Positions 1-6,637 of a stretch of 8,219 nucleotides of DNA are shown in pieces. Numbering within the stretch: the first letter of the stretch is position 1; every line of letters begins with the position of its first letter. The notes beneath the pieces are model-generated. The model searched no databases. It saw nothing but the letters and a program-made list of their open reading frames with translations, and was not told the DNA's origin. Origin of the DNA: Ferroglobus sp. (GTDB lineage: Archaea; Halobacteriota; Archaeoglobi; Archaeoglobales; Archaeoglobaceae); assembly GCA_015520115.1 (NCBI GenBank), contig WAQS01000300.1:1-8219 (forward strand), given 5' to 3'. Made by a program: the position numbers and the translations under genes.

Positions 1-284
1 TAAAGAGAAAAGTAGTTCCTATACTGCGAAAATACGGTGTCAGAAGAGCATGCCGTTTTGAGGAGGCTTGAGATAATTGGAGAGGCTGTGAAGAATAACC
101 TGACGATTTTAGAGAGATGTGTCCCGATGTTCCTCGGAGGCAGATTGCTGGTATGAGAGACGTTCCCATTCACGCTTGTTTCGGTGTAAACCTCAGGAAG
201 TTTGGAAAGTTGTTAAAGAGGACGGTACCAGAATTAAAGCTTAAGATTTTGAAGATTTTAGAGGGGCAGGTGATTAGATGGTAA
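1..284 (+). pseudogene. decayed MNT nucleotidyltransferase / HEPN (MntA-HepT type) pair, internally deleted
   Basis: Two broken coding pieces are fused here. Frame 3 from base 3 to about 59 reads PILRKYGVRRACRF, like the stretch just before the GS motif of MNT nucleotidyltransferases (compare [15 protein letters not shown] in the intact gene at 825). It then runs without a gap into frame 1 from about base 49, [15 protein letters not shown], which is the middle of a HEPN/DUF86 protein. A single-base loss near 97-100 shifts the reading back to frame 3, which gives PDDFREMCPDVP, then RQIAGMRDVPIHACFGVNL, and ends at TAA 282-284. The MNT catalytic core (GSX10DXD) and the first half of HEPN are gone. 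The HEPN RX4HXY motif survives as R-DVPI-H-A-C, with the tyrosine replaced by cysteine. No intact start or continuous frame remains, so no product is expected. The MNT start lies at or before the window edge. The family call is by analogy with the intact pair downstream. Confidence 0.75.
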
Positions 285-779
285 AGCCGAAGGAGTTCCC
301 GATAAAAAGGGCTTTCATAGAGGAGACTCTCCCACAACGGAATAGCTGGCGAGCTACTACCTTTAACAAACCTTTAGCAAGGCACTACCCCTCTACTGCT
401 GAGAGCCATCAGACTCCCAATGTTCACTTCGATGAGGAAAGAAGGTTAGCCCAGAGTACCGGAGTTGACCTTGAGAAGGTATGGAGCAGGAGTTCCGTGG
501 TTAAAGAGAAAGAGATATCTACCTCCTCGATTCTCACGAAGGGAAGTTTGAGGAGTTGAGAAATGCAAAAGAGCTCGTTGACGTTCCCACAAAGTCCTGT
601 TGCTCTGGGAGAAAGAGAGAATGGACGAGATAATCGAAACTCTTCAAAAGACTGGCTTAGAGAAAGCCTACCTAACGACGGCAAGGAAAAAACTACTCAA
701 TGGATTTTTGACTGGCAAAAATAGGCTTGTAAGTGAAGCAATGAGCAAAGATGCCAAGCTTACAGACTTCTTTGAATGA
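278..779 (+). pseudogene. remnant of a probable DUF1156-type adenine-specific DNA methyltransferase
   Basis: The ATG at 278 overlaps the TAA of the HEPN relic (ATGGTAA), as in a coupled operon. The first residues, KEFPIKRAFIEE, resemble the start of archaeal DUF1156 proteins. The next ~90 bases do not match, and the reading then resumes with VHFDEERRLAQSTGVDLEKVW in frame 2. It moves to frame 1 near 510 (DIYLLDSHEGKFEELRNAKE) and to frame 3 near 591 (LLLWEKERMDEIIETLQK), ending with DAKLTDFFE and TGA at 777-779. Joined, these pieces read like the C-terminal part of the same family. DUF1156 proteins are usually many hundreds of residues long, so the catalytic middle, including any methylase NPPY-like motif, is deleted. 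The 93-residue open frame 278-559 is therefore a fragment and probably not functional. The frame changes and continuity are seen directly; the family name is recalled and moderately sure. Confidence 0.55.
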
Positions 780-791
780 CGTCAAAAAAGA

Positions 792-804
792 TTTAAGTTT
801 TTTA
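792..804 (+). promoter_or_regulatory. TATA-box promoter of the MNT/HEPN pair
   Basis: An AT-rich TTTAAGTTTTTTA element is centred about 28 nt upstream of the ATG at 825, the spacing of an archaeal TATA box when transcription starts at or next to the start codon. No Shine-Dalgarno sequence lies before the ATG, which fits a leaderless mRNA. Confidence 0.5.
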
Positions 805-824
805 GATGCGAAAAAACAGATGAT

Positions 825-1133
825 ATGTTAGCCTTAGAGGACATTCTGAAAAAATTAGAAGAGAATCGAGAAGAAATTAAAAGATTTGGCGTTAAAAGGA
901 TAGGTCTGTTTGGCTCTTACGTGAGGGGAAAGCAGAGAGAAGATAGTGATGTAGATGTAGTTGTAGAATTTGAGGAAGGTCAGGCAACCCTTGAGAATTT
1001 TCTGAATCTGGTGGAATATTTAGAAAAACTACTCGGTAAAAGGGTAGATTTGATTACTAAGGAGGGTATAAGAAGCATAAGGATACATAGTATTCGAAAG
1101 GAGATCGAGGAGAGCGTTTTATATGTTCCGTAG
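825..1133 (+). CDS. MNT-type nucleotidyltransferase, MntA-like antitoxin
   Basis: A 102-residue minimal nucleotidyltransferase. The signature GSX10DXD is complete: G30-S31, then ten residues, then D42-V-D44. D75 in RVDLIT is the likely third metal-binding carboxylate. Length and layout are usual for the small MNT family that pairs with HEPN proteins. In studied MntA-HepT pairs the MNT protein transfers AMP from ATP to tyrosine of the HEPN toxin and so neutralises it; that role is inferred here from pairing and motif. The gene overlaps the next one by 11 nt, so translation is probably coupled. The ATG at 825 fits the upstream TATA box; an ATG at 820 is out of frame. A decayed relative lies at the left edge of the window. 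The cytosolic antitoxin role is likely but not shown by sequence alone. Confidence 0.85.
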   Translation: MLALEDILKKLEENREEIKRFGVKRIGLFGSYVRGKQREDSDVDVVVEFEEGQATLENFLNLVEYLEKLLGKRVDLITKEGIRSIRIHSIRKEIEESVLYVP

Positions 1134-1491
1134 AGGCGATAAAGAGTTCTTGCTTGACATACTTGAGGCTTGTAACAGAATTCTCGCCTATACGGAAGGC
1201 TTGACATACGATGAATTTTTAGAGGACATAAAAACTCAAGATGCGGTGCTGCGAAACATCGAAATCATAGGTGAAGCCGTAAAAAACATCTCGGATGAAC
1301 TAAAAAGTAAGCACGGCGAAATAGAGTGGAGAAAGATAGCAGGAATGAGGGATAGACTCATACATTTCTATTTCGGAGTTAACTTAGACATCGTCTGGGA
1401 TGTAGTCAGAAACAAAGTGCCTGAATTAAAGGAGAAGATTTTGAAGTTGTTGTCGGAATTGGATTGTCAAGATACTACCTCTGCATTATAG
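1123..1491 (+). CDS. HEPN-domain ribonuclease toxin, HepT-like (DUF86)
   Basis: A 122-residue, largely helical HEPN protein of the DUF86/HepT family. The RNase motif RX4HXY is intact: R76-DRLI-H81-F-Y83, within the family block [22 protein letters not shown] second family block, [12 protein letters not shown], lies at 45-56. HepT proteins act as RNA-cleaving toxins, and the motif tyrosine is what the partner MNT protein AMPylates in characterised systems. The start overlaps the end of the MNT gene, the usual arrangement. The last ~10 residues (DCQDTTSAL) are polar and look like a non-conserved tail. An older HEPN copy upstream (1-284) is related in protein but clearly diverged in DNA, so this is not a recent tandem duplication. 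Nothing in the sequence suggests inactivation. Confidence 0.85.
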   Translation: MFRRGDKEFLLDILEACNRILAYTEGLTYDEFLEDIKTQDAVLRNIEIIGEAVKNISDELKSKHGEIEWRKIAGMRDRLIHFYFGVNLDIVWDVVRNKVPELKEKILKLLSELDCQDTTSAL

Positions 1492-1789
1492 ACGGCAACG
1501 AAACTCTTCAGCCAGTTCTGAACTGAATCGAAGAAACTGTTAAAGGAAACATGTTCCAGAACATCTTTGTCCTTCATTTAAGCGGAAAAACTTCAACTGC
1601 ATTTTGCTTACCAAACTCTCATATTTATAACCCGATCTCAACAGTTTCAGGCTCATTTTCGCAGTAATTAAAAAGTTCCTTATGAAAGACATGGCTGTCA
1701 AGTAGTTTCTCGCTGTGCAACTCCCGTCAAAATCAATTCGTTTTTCTTTAACATCCACTACCGATGATTTTTATTTCCAGTAGGCAGCT

Positions 1790-1799
1790 CTTTTTATAA
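1790..1799 (+). promoter_or_regulatory. possible distal TATA box for the acyl-CoA synthetase operon
   Basis: CTTTTTATAA is a good archaeal TATA match. Transcription would begin near 1820 and leave a leader of about 45 nt before the ATG at 1866. It is an alternative to, or in tandem with, the proximal box at 1834. Confidence 0.35.
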
Positions 1800-1833
1800 C
1801 AAGGCATCTAAAAGTGAAAGCAAATTCCGACAC

Positions 1834-1842
1834 GCTTTTATC
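1834..1842 (+). promoter_or_regulatory. proximal TATA box for the acyl-CoA synthetase operon
   Basis: GCTTTTATC is centred about 28 nt before the ATG at 1866, which would give a leaderless or near-leaderless mRNA. The absence of a Shine-Dalgarno sequence before that ATG supports this. The match to the TATA consensus is weaker than at the distal box. Confidence 0.4.
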
Positions 1843-1865
1843 CGAATAATAAATAGTGAAAGTTA

Positions 1866-3182
1866 ATGCTGGAGAAAATGTTCTACCCTGAAGCTGTAGC
1901 CGTAATCGGAGCTTCGGCGGATCCAAGAAAGCTCGGGCATGTTGTTTTGAAGAACATAGTCGAAGGGGGCTTTAAGGGGAAAATTTATCCGATAAATCCG
2001 AAAGGGGGAGAGATACTCGGGTTGAAAGTCTACAAGAGCGTTTTGGAAGTTCCGGATGAGATAGATCTTGCTGTGATAATCGTTCCAGCAAAGTTCGTGC
2101 CCGATGTTATGGAAGACCTCGGCAAGAAGGGGGTAAAAAACGCTGTGATAATCACCGGAGGTTTCAGAGAGGCTGGTAATGAAGAGCTCGAAGAAAAAGT
2201 CGTTGAGATCGCAAGAAAGTACGGAATAAGGATTGTAGGACCGAATTGCCAGGGGATAAACAACACCCACCACAACTTCTGCGCTTCGTGGCCGCTGATA
2301 ACCATGAAGGGAAAGATTGCTATCGCATCTCAAAGTGGAACTGTTGCAGCAGCAATGGCTGAGTGGAGTCAGAGGGATGGAATAGGGTTCTCCACCTTCG
2401 TGAGCTTGGGGAACAAAGCCGACGTGGATGAAGTGGACATAATCAATTTCTTCTCTGAAGATGAGAACACTGAAGTCATAGCTCTCTACATAGAAGGAGT
2501 CAGGGACGGAAGGAAGTTTATGGAAGCAGCAAAGAAATGCAAGAAGCCCATAGTCGTTTTAAAGCCCGGTGTGACTGAGAGAGGAGCTAAAGCCGTGCAA
2601 AGTCACACGAAGTCAATGGCTGGAAGAAATGAAGTTTTCGATGCTGCATGCAAGCAAAGCGGGGTGATAAGAGCCGAAAACCTTGAAGAACTTTACGACT
2701 TTGCAAAAGCTTTCGCTTATTTGAAACCTTTTAAAGGTGACAGAATTCTCATCGTAACGAGCTCAGGTGGCTCGGGAATTTTAGCGGTAGATGTTTTGGA
2801 GAGCAACAGCGTGAAAGTTTTCGAGGCAGACGAAGAAATTAAGTCGAGGTTGAAGGATATAGTTCCTCCCCACGGAATTCTCGACAACCCCATAGACCTG
2901 ACTGGAGATGCTACTGCTGAAATGTACTTGGAGGTTGCTAAGGCAACTCACGATCTCGTGGATGCTTTCCTCCTAATCTTCGGCGATCCAATAGAGAATG
3001 CCGCCGATGCTACCGCTGAGATCGTGAAGCTCGGAAAAACCGTTGTGGTGGCATTTTTAGGTGGAGGAGATGTAGAAAGAAGAGAAGTTGAGAAGATGCA
3101 TTCCTACGGAATTCCAGTTTTTCCCACTCCTGAGAGAGCTGCTAAGGTTTTAGTCGCTTTGAGGAGGTGGTCGGATGCATGA
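1866..3182 (+). CDS. acdA: ADP-forming acyl-CoA synthetase (acetate--CoA ligase type), alpha subunit
   Basis: A 438-residue alpha subunit of the ADP-forming acyl-CoA synthetase (acyl-CoA + ADP + Pi <-> acid + CoA + ATP), homologous to the alpha part of succinyl-CoA synthetase. Residues 1-130 form the Rossmann CoA-binding domain, with VIGASADPRKLGH at 13-25 and VGPNCQGINN at 124-133. The middle domain carries ASQSGTVAAAMAEW (154-167) and the phosphohistidine loop QSHTKSMAG with H247. The C-terminal ligase domain has TSSGGSGILAVD (298-309) and NPIDLTGDAT (341-350). Length is normal for an unfused alpha subunit. The phospho-loop reads SHTKSMAG where SHTGSLAG-like is commoner. The gene overlaps the beta gene by 8 nt and carries its ribosome site. 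The substrate is unknown; neighbouring AOR and ADH genes suggest an acid produced from an aldehyde. Family assignment is strong, exact substrate is not. Confidence 0.9.
   Translation: MLEKMFYPEAVAVIGASADPRKLGHVVLKNIVEGGFKGKIYPINPKGGEILGLKVYKSVLEVPDEIDLAVIIVPAKFVPDVMEDLGKKGVKNAVIITGGFREAGNEELEEKVVEIARKYGIRIVGPNCQGINNTHHNFCASWPLITMKGKIAIASQSGTVAAAMAEWSQRDGIGFSTFVSLGNKADVDEVDIINFFSEDENTEVIALYIEGVRDGRKFMEAAKKCKKPIVVLKPGVTERGAKAVQSHTKSMAGRNEVFDAACKQSGVIRAENLEELYDFAKAFAYLKPFKGDRILIVTSSGGSGILAVDVLESNSVKVFEADEEIKSRLKDIVPPHGILDNPIDLTGDATAEMYLEVAKATHDLVDAFLLIFGDPIENAADATAEIVKLGKTVVVAFLGGGDVERREVEKMHSYGIPVFPTPERAAKVLVALRRWSDA
3163..3169 (+). promoter_or_regulatory. Shine-Dalgarno site for the beta subunit, inside the alpha gene
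   Basis: GGAGGTG, a near-perfect anti-16S match, lies 5 nt before the ATG at 3175, within the last codons of the alpha gene. It fixes the beta start and argues that the alpha/beta split is a real two-gene arrangement and not a frameshifted fusion. Confidence 0.8.
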
Positions 3183-3828
3183 AATTATAGAGAGAGCTCT
3201 GAAAGAGAAGAGATATCCCACAGAGCCGGAGTGCAGAAAAATGCTTGAAGACTACAACATCCCCGTTCTCGATTACAGAGTTGCCAAGAGCGAAGAAGAA
3301 GCTGTAGAAGCTGCGGAAGAGCTTGGATACCCGGTGGTTATGAAAATCGTGTCTTCGAAAGGTGTTCACAAAAGCGATATAGGCGGAGTCGTGCTTGATA
3401 TAAAGAGCAAAGATGAGCTGATAAACTCTTTTAAAAAGCTAACATCCCTCTCCTCCGAAGGAGTTTTGATTTCTCCGATGGTGAGGGGAATAGAACTTTT
3501 CGTTGGAGCTTTTCAAGACGAACAATTCGGCGGAGTTGTCGCCTTTGGAACTGGAGGAAAGTTCGTGGAAGTTTACAAAGACGTTTCTTACAGAATAACT
3601 CCGATAGATAAAGAGGAGGCTCTGAGAATGATAAAGGAGACGAAAGTTTACAGAATTCTATCGGGATACCGTGACGAGAAGCCGAGAGATATCGAAAAGA
3701 TTGCAGAGCTTCTCGTAAATCTGTCAAGGCTCGTGGAGGAGAATCCGGAAATAAAAGAAATAGATCTGAATCCGACTTTTTCTTTACCAGAGGGAGTTTT
3801 TGTGGCTGACGCAAGGTTCATTTTATAA
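3175..3828 (+). CDS. acdB: ADP-forming acyl-CoA synthetase, beta subunit (ATP-grasp)
   Basis: A 217-residue beta subunit with an ATP-grasp fold that phosphorylates ADP through the enzyme's phosphohistidines. After a short N-terminal helix region (LEDYNIPVLDYRVA, 24-37) comes GYPVVMKIVSSKGVHKSDIGGVV (split over 51-73), where H65 matches the second, beta-subunit phosphohistidine known in archaeal Acd. The nucleotide-binding core follows: ELFVGAFQDEQFGGVVAFG (107-125), GGKFVEVYKDVSYRI (127-141) and the metal-binding EIDLNP (195-200). Most relatives have FGP where this has FGG (118-120). The length is close to separate beta subunits of Pyrococcus-type enzymes. Translation is coupled to alpha through the overlap and the internal ribosome site. 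Its end is only 3 nt from the convergent AOR gene. Confidence 0.9.
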   Translation: MHEIIERALKEKRYPTEPECRKMLEDYNIPVLDYRVAKSEEEAVEAAEELGYPVVMKIVSSKGVHKSDIGGVVLDIKSKDELINSFKKLTSLSSEGVLISPMVRGIELFVGAFQDEQFGGVVAFGTGGKFVEVYKDVSYRITPIDKEEALRMIKETKVYRILSGYRDEKPRDIEKIAELLVNLSRLVEENPEIKEIDLNPTFSLPEGVFVADARFIL

Positions 3829-3831
3829 TTT

Positions 3832-5553
3832 TTAATTCCACCCCCTGAACTCGTAGTATTCCTTCAGCTGAAGCTCGATGTCCGGCACATGCCCTTCACT
3901 CCCGCCTTCAACTGGCTGAAGGATTATCTTCGGCAGTTTGTCGTACTCCTTCCCTCTCCCAGCCAGTTCGTTGAACTCCCTCTTTTTGAGGAATGTCTTC
4001 TCTCCTATTTCGTATATTCTCTCAACAGAGTAATCAAGCCCCGTTGCCGAAGTCAGAAGAGCTGAAATCTGTTTGGGTTTAGCCGGAACGAAGACGCACA
4101 TCACCAGCGAGTTAAAAATCTCAGCATAGTTTTGCATCTTAGCCGTTATTACTCCCTTCCCTTTGCTTTCGAATCTATCCTCGCTGACTATTCCGTACTC
4201 CTTGATCTTCATACCCATTTCCACATTGTACATTTGATGAGGCAAATGACAAGCTCCTCTGTTATTCGTAGCGTATGCAACCGCTAAACTTGAAAAAGCC
4301 CTCGGATCGTGCATGGGAATTTCCAACCCTCTTACGTGAGCTGCAATTCCCTCCAAGCCAAGCTTCTCTTCTATCCTCATAGTTCCCTCCGCAAGTAAAT
4401 CTCCTATTCCTCTTCTGTAAGCGATGTCCTCTAAAAGCTGCTTAGCCTTTTCAGCCTCTCCAAATTTAATTCCGAAGTCCTTTATTCCCTCCTCGGTGAG
4501 ATACATAGCCATTCCTATCGTAACTCCGGAGGATATCGTGTCCATTCCAAGAGAGTTCGCCAAGTGGTTCATCTCTATGAGAACTTCAGCCGAGTCTATC
4601 ATCAAAAGAGAGCCGTAAGAAGCGAGAGTTTCATATTCCGGTAGGTGGTGCTTCTCCCCCTTGTAGTTCAAAACCTTTCCGCATTTTATTGGACAACCCA
4701 AGCATCCGTCGTGCTTTTCGAAGTACTTCTCAACGATGTAGTTGCTCGAAATCTTCTCAGCTTTTCCGAAAACCCCCTTCCTGAAATACCTCACCGGCAA
4801 ATCTCCGAACATTTCGGACGATTCAACGTAACCTCCAGTACCTACCTCTTTCAGCATTTTACCCATGAAACTCTCTTTAAATCTGTTTAAAAGATCGTTC
4901 ATAGCCTTTCTATACTCCTCTATGTTCTTCGGCTCTGGCGTGAACTTCTCTTCTTTTGCAACAGCTATCGCCTTCAGATTTTTGCTCCCCATGACGGCAC
5001 CCATTCCCGTTCTTCCAGCAGCTCTCGAATTGTCAACCAAAATGCATGCGTATCTGACAAGATTTTCTCCAGCTGGACCTATTGCAGCAACGCTAACGTC
5101 TCCCTCATCTCTTCTGATCTCCTCCTGAGTGTCGTAAGTCGTCTTTCCCCAGAGAGAAGATGCATCTCTTATCTCCGCTCCAGAAGAATCCACGTAGAGA
5201 TATACCGGCTTCTCACTCTTCCCTTCAATTATTATTCCATCCCATCCGGCTCTCTTCAAGTAGGTGGCAAATTTCCCTCCAGAGCTGCTTTCCCCCCAGG
5301 CATAAGTCAGCGGAGATCTTGCCGTAAACTGGGCTCTTGAGCATGAGAATGCAGAAGCTGTCAAAGGGCCGGTCATGATTATCAGCGGATTTTCCTTGCT
5401 GAAAGGCTCAGCCTTATAGCTCTCCATTTTCAAATGCAGATTTACAGCAACTCCTCCTCCACCGATGAACTCTTCGTAGAGGCTTTTTTCAGGTTCGAAA
5501 ACTTTCACTTCCTTACTTTCCAAATTCACCCTCAAGATTTTTCCCGCATACAC
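3832..5553 (-). CDS. aor: aldehyde:ferredoxin oxidoreductase (tungsten-dependent AOR family)
   Basis: A 573-residue member of the AOR family, which oxidises aldehydes to carboxylic acids with a tungsto-bispterin centre and one [4Fe-4S] cluster, passing electrons to ferredoxin in the cytosol. The N-terminal domain (1-200) holds FIGGGGVAVN (29-38), TGPLT (61-65), AQFTARSPLT (74-83) and RAAGRTGMGAVMGSKNLKA (177-195). Cluster ligands are C284, C287 and C291 (CLGCPIKC), plus C486 in NSLVMC. The pterin-side motif NSLGMD (333-338) and TNNRGACHLPH (429-439) are also present. NSLGMD and NSLVMC stand where the Pyrococcus enzyme has DXXGLD and DXXGLC, so the paralogue may have a different substrate. The start is a GTG overlapping the ADH gene by 22 nt, chosen because YAGKILRVNL matches the usual AOR start and a strong ribosome site precedes it. 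It is the last gene of the minus-strand operon. Confidence 0.92.
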   Translation of the reverse strand: MYAGKILRVNLESKEVKVFEPEKSLYEEFIGGGGVAVNLHLKMESYKAEPFSKENPLIIMTGPLTASAFSCSRAQFTARSPLTYAWGESSSGGKFATYLKRAGWDGIIIEGKSEKPVYLYVDSSGAEIRDASSLWGKTTYDTQEEIRRDEGDVSVAAIGPAGENLVRYACILVDNSRAAGRTGMGAVMGSKNLKAIAVAKEEKFTPEPKNIEEYRKAMNDLLNRFKESFMGKMLKEVGTGGYVESSEMFGDLPVRYFRKGVFGKAEKISSNYIVEKYFEKHDGCLGCPIKCGKVLNYKGEKHHLPEYETLASYGSLLMIDSAEVLIEMNHLANSLGMDTISSGVTIGMAMYLTEEGIKDFGIKFGEAEKAKQLLEDIAYRRGIGDLLAEGTMRIEEKLGLEGIAAHVRGLEIPMHDPRAFSSLAVAYATNNRGACHLPHQMYNVEMGMKIKEYGIVSEDRFESKGKGVITAKMQNYAEIFNSLVMCVFVPAKPKQISALLTSATGLDYSVERIYEIGEKTFLKKREFNELAGRGKEYDKLPKIILQPVEGGSEGHVPDIELQLKEYYEFRGWN

Positions 5554-6632
5554 GCTATCTCCTCCAGAAGGTTTTTCAAATCCTCCTCTTCCGGAATAAG
5601 CGGAGCTGTGACTATGCAGCTATCCTCCATTGCTTTTTTAACTATCTCATTTATTTTACCTTCGAAATCAAACTCGAAAATTTTCTTAACACCGAACCTT
5701 TCCGAAAGTCTTCCCACTTCCTTTAGGATGTCAACGCCAACATATTTTGACAGTTCGTCCAATCTTCCAACTCCTTTCTTTTTGTAAAATTCAAGAACCG
5801 GGTGGAGGAAAGCTGCCACGCTCTCTCCGTGGGAGATGTCGAAAGTCGCTCCAAACGCGTGGGATAAAGCGTGAACCAAACCCACTTGAGAGTTGCTGAA
5901 AGCCAATCCAGCTATCGTTGCCGAAATGTGCATTTTTTCCCTCGCCTCCAAATTTCCTTCGTAGGACTTTTCAAAATTTTTGAGGATAATTTCAATAGCT
6001 TTTACGGAAAGAGCATCGCTAAAAGGGTTGCTGAAAGTAGAAAGAAAAGCTTCGATTGCATGAGATAAAGCATCAAATCCCGTGGACACTACAAGCTTCC
6101 TCGGAAGTTTCTCAACGAAAATTGGATCGACAACAGCCAAATCCGGAATGGCTTTTTCGTTCGCCATTATTATTTTTCTCTTCTCCCTTTCATCCCTCAG
6201 AACGATAGCCCAAGTTACCTCGCTTCCGGTTCCGCTCGTTGTTGGAATCGCAACAAAGTAACTCCTTCCCTTAAATCCAAGCTCTTCTAAATTTGTAAAG
6301 GGCGTTATTTCCTCCGGCTCGATGTCGACTTCAGACAGAATCCTTGCAGCCTTCACAAGATCTATTACGCTTCCTCCCCCCAAAGCTACGAGAATCTCGG
6401 GCTCCTTTTCCCTAATCTTTTCACTCAACTCCACGGCTTCCTCCTTAGACGGTTCCTTTGGTTTAACGAGAATAGTCTCGCTTTTTTCAAATATTTTCGA
6501 GACGAGTTCATCGTACTTGAGCGATGAGAGAGCTTCGTCTGTGATTATTAAAGCTTTCTTTTCAGAGAAGTTCTCAAGGACTTCAAGCGAATCTCTTCCG
6601 TAGGATATCTTTGGAGAGTTGAAATTCCACAT
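5532..6632 (-). CDS. iron-containing alcohol dehydrogenase (group III)
   Basis: A 366-residue metal-dependent dehydrogenase that interconverts an alcohol and an aldehyde (or ketone) with NAD(P). The N-terminal nucleotide-binding domain has GGGSVID (85-91) and PTTSGTGSEVT (130-140). The C-terminal helical domain has all four expected iron ligands: D187 and H191 in GFDALSHAIEA, H254 in GLVHALSHAFG, and H268 in DISHGE, with the same spacing as in E. coli FucO. Length is slightly below the usual 380-400. It begins 5 nt after the SCP2 gene and overlaps the AOR gene by 22 nt, so the three are one operon. This supports a channel from alcohol to aldehyde to acid, or the reverse when ferredoxin is highly reduced. 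The physiological alcohol cannot be read from sequence. Confidence 0.9.
   Translation of the reverse strand: MWNFNSPKISYGRDSLEVLENFSEKKALIITDEALSSLKYDELVSKIFEKSETILVKPKEPSKEEAVELSEKIREKEPEILVALGGGSVIDLVKAARILSEVDIEPEEITPFTNLEELGFKGRSYFVAIPTTSGTGSEVTWAIVLRDEREKRKIIMANEKAIPDLAVVDPIFVEKLPRKLVVSTGFDALSHAIEAFLSTFSNPFSDALSVKAIEIILKNFEKSYEGNLEAREKMHISATIAGLAFSNSQVGLVHALSHAFGATFDISHGESVAAFLHPVLEFYKKKGVGRLDELSKYVGVDILKEVGRLSERFGVKKIFEFDFEGKINEIVKKAMEDSCIVTAPLIPEEEDLKNLLEEIACMREKS
5558..5565 (-). promoter_or_regulatory. ribosome-binding site deciding the AOR GTG start
   Basis: On the minus strand GGAGGAGA lies 4 nt upstream of the GTG at 5553-5551, inside the end of the alcohol dehydrogenase gene. It supports the non-ATG start and coupled translation of AOR. 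Confidence 0.7.
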
Positions 6633-6637
6633 TTTTA

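Larger units (their letters stand above)
1492..1865. other. 374-nt intergenic region, no convincing gene
   Basis: This AT-rich stretch separates the toxin-antitoxin pair from the acyl-CoA synthetase operon. It holds TATA-like sequences near 1621-1630, 1790-1799 and 1834-1842. A 72-codon minus-strand frame (1540-1758) contains SCTARNYLTAMSFI, faintly like the C-terminal part of some DDE transposases, but has no catalytic motif, no terminal repeats and no clear start signal. I see no tRNA, C/D box RNA or CRISPR repeat. It may be an eroded gene or mobile-element scar; this is only a suspicion. Confidence 0.4.

Noticed and set aside
424..684. 86-codon minus-strand open frame in the relic region
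   Set aside because: Antisense to the DUF1156-like remnant, Ser/Leu-rich shadow composition, no promoter.
820..822. ATG just before the MNT gene as its start
   Set aside because: It is out of frame with the MNT protein.
1540..1758. 72-codon minus-strand frame as a real gene
   Set aside because: Only a vague resemblance to transposase ends, no catalytic motif, no convincing start signal; kept only as a note in the intergenic entry.
1863..2333. 156-codon minus-strand open frame
   Set aside because: It lies wholly opposite the acyl-CoA synthetase alpha gene, has a composition typical of antisense frames and no recognisable domain.
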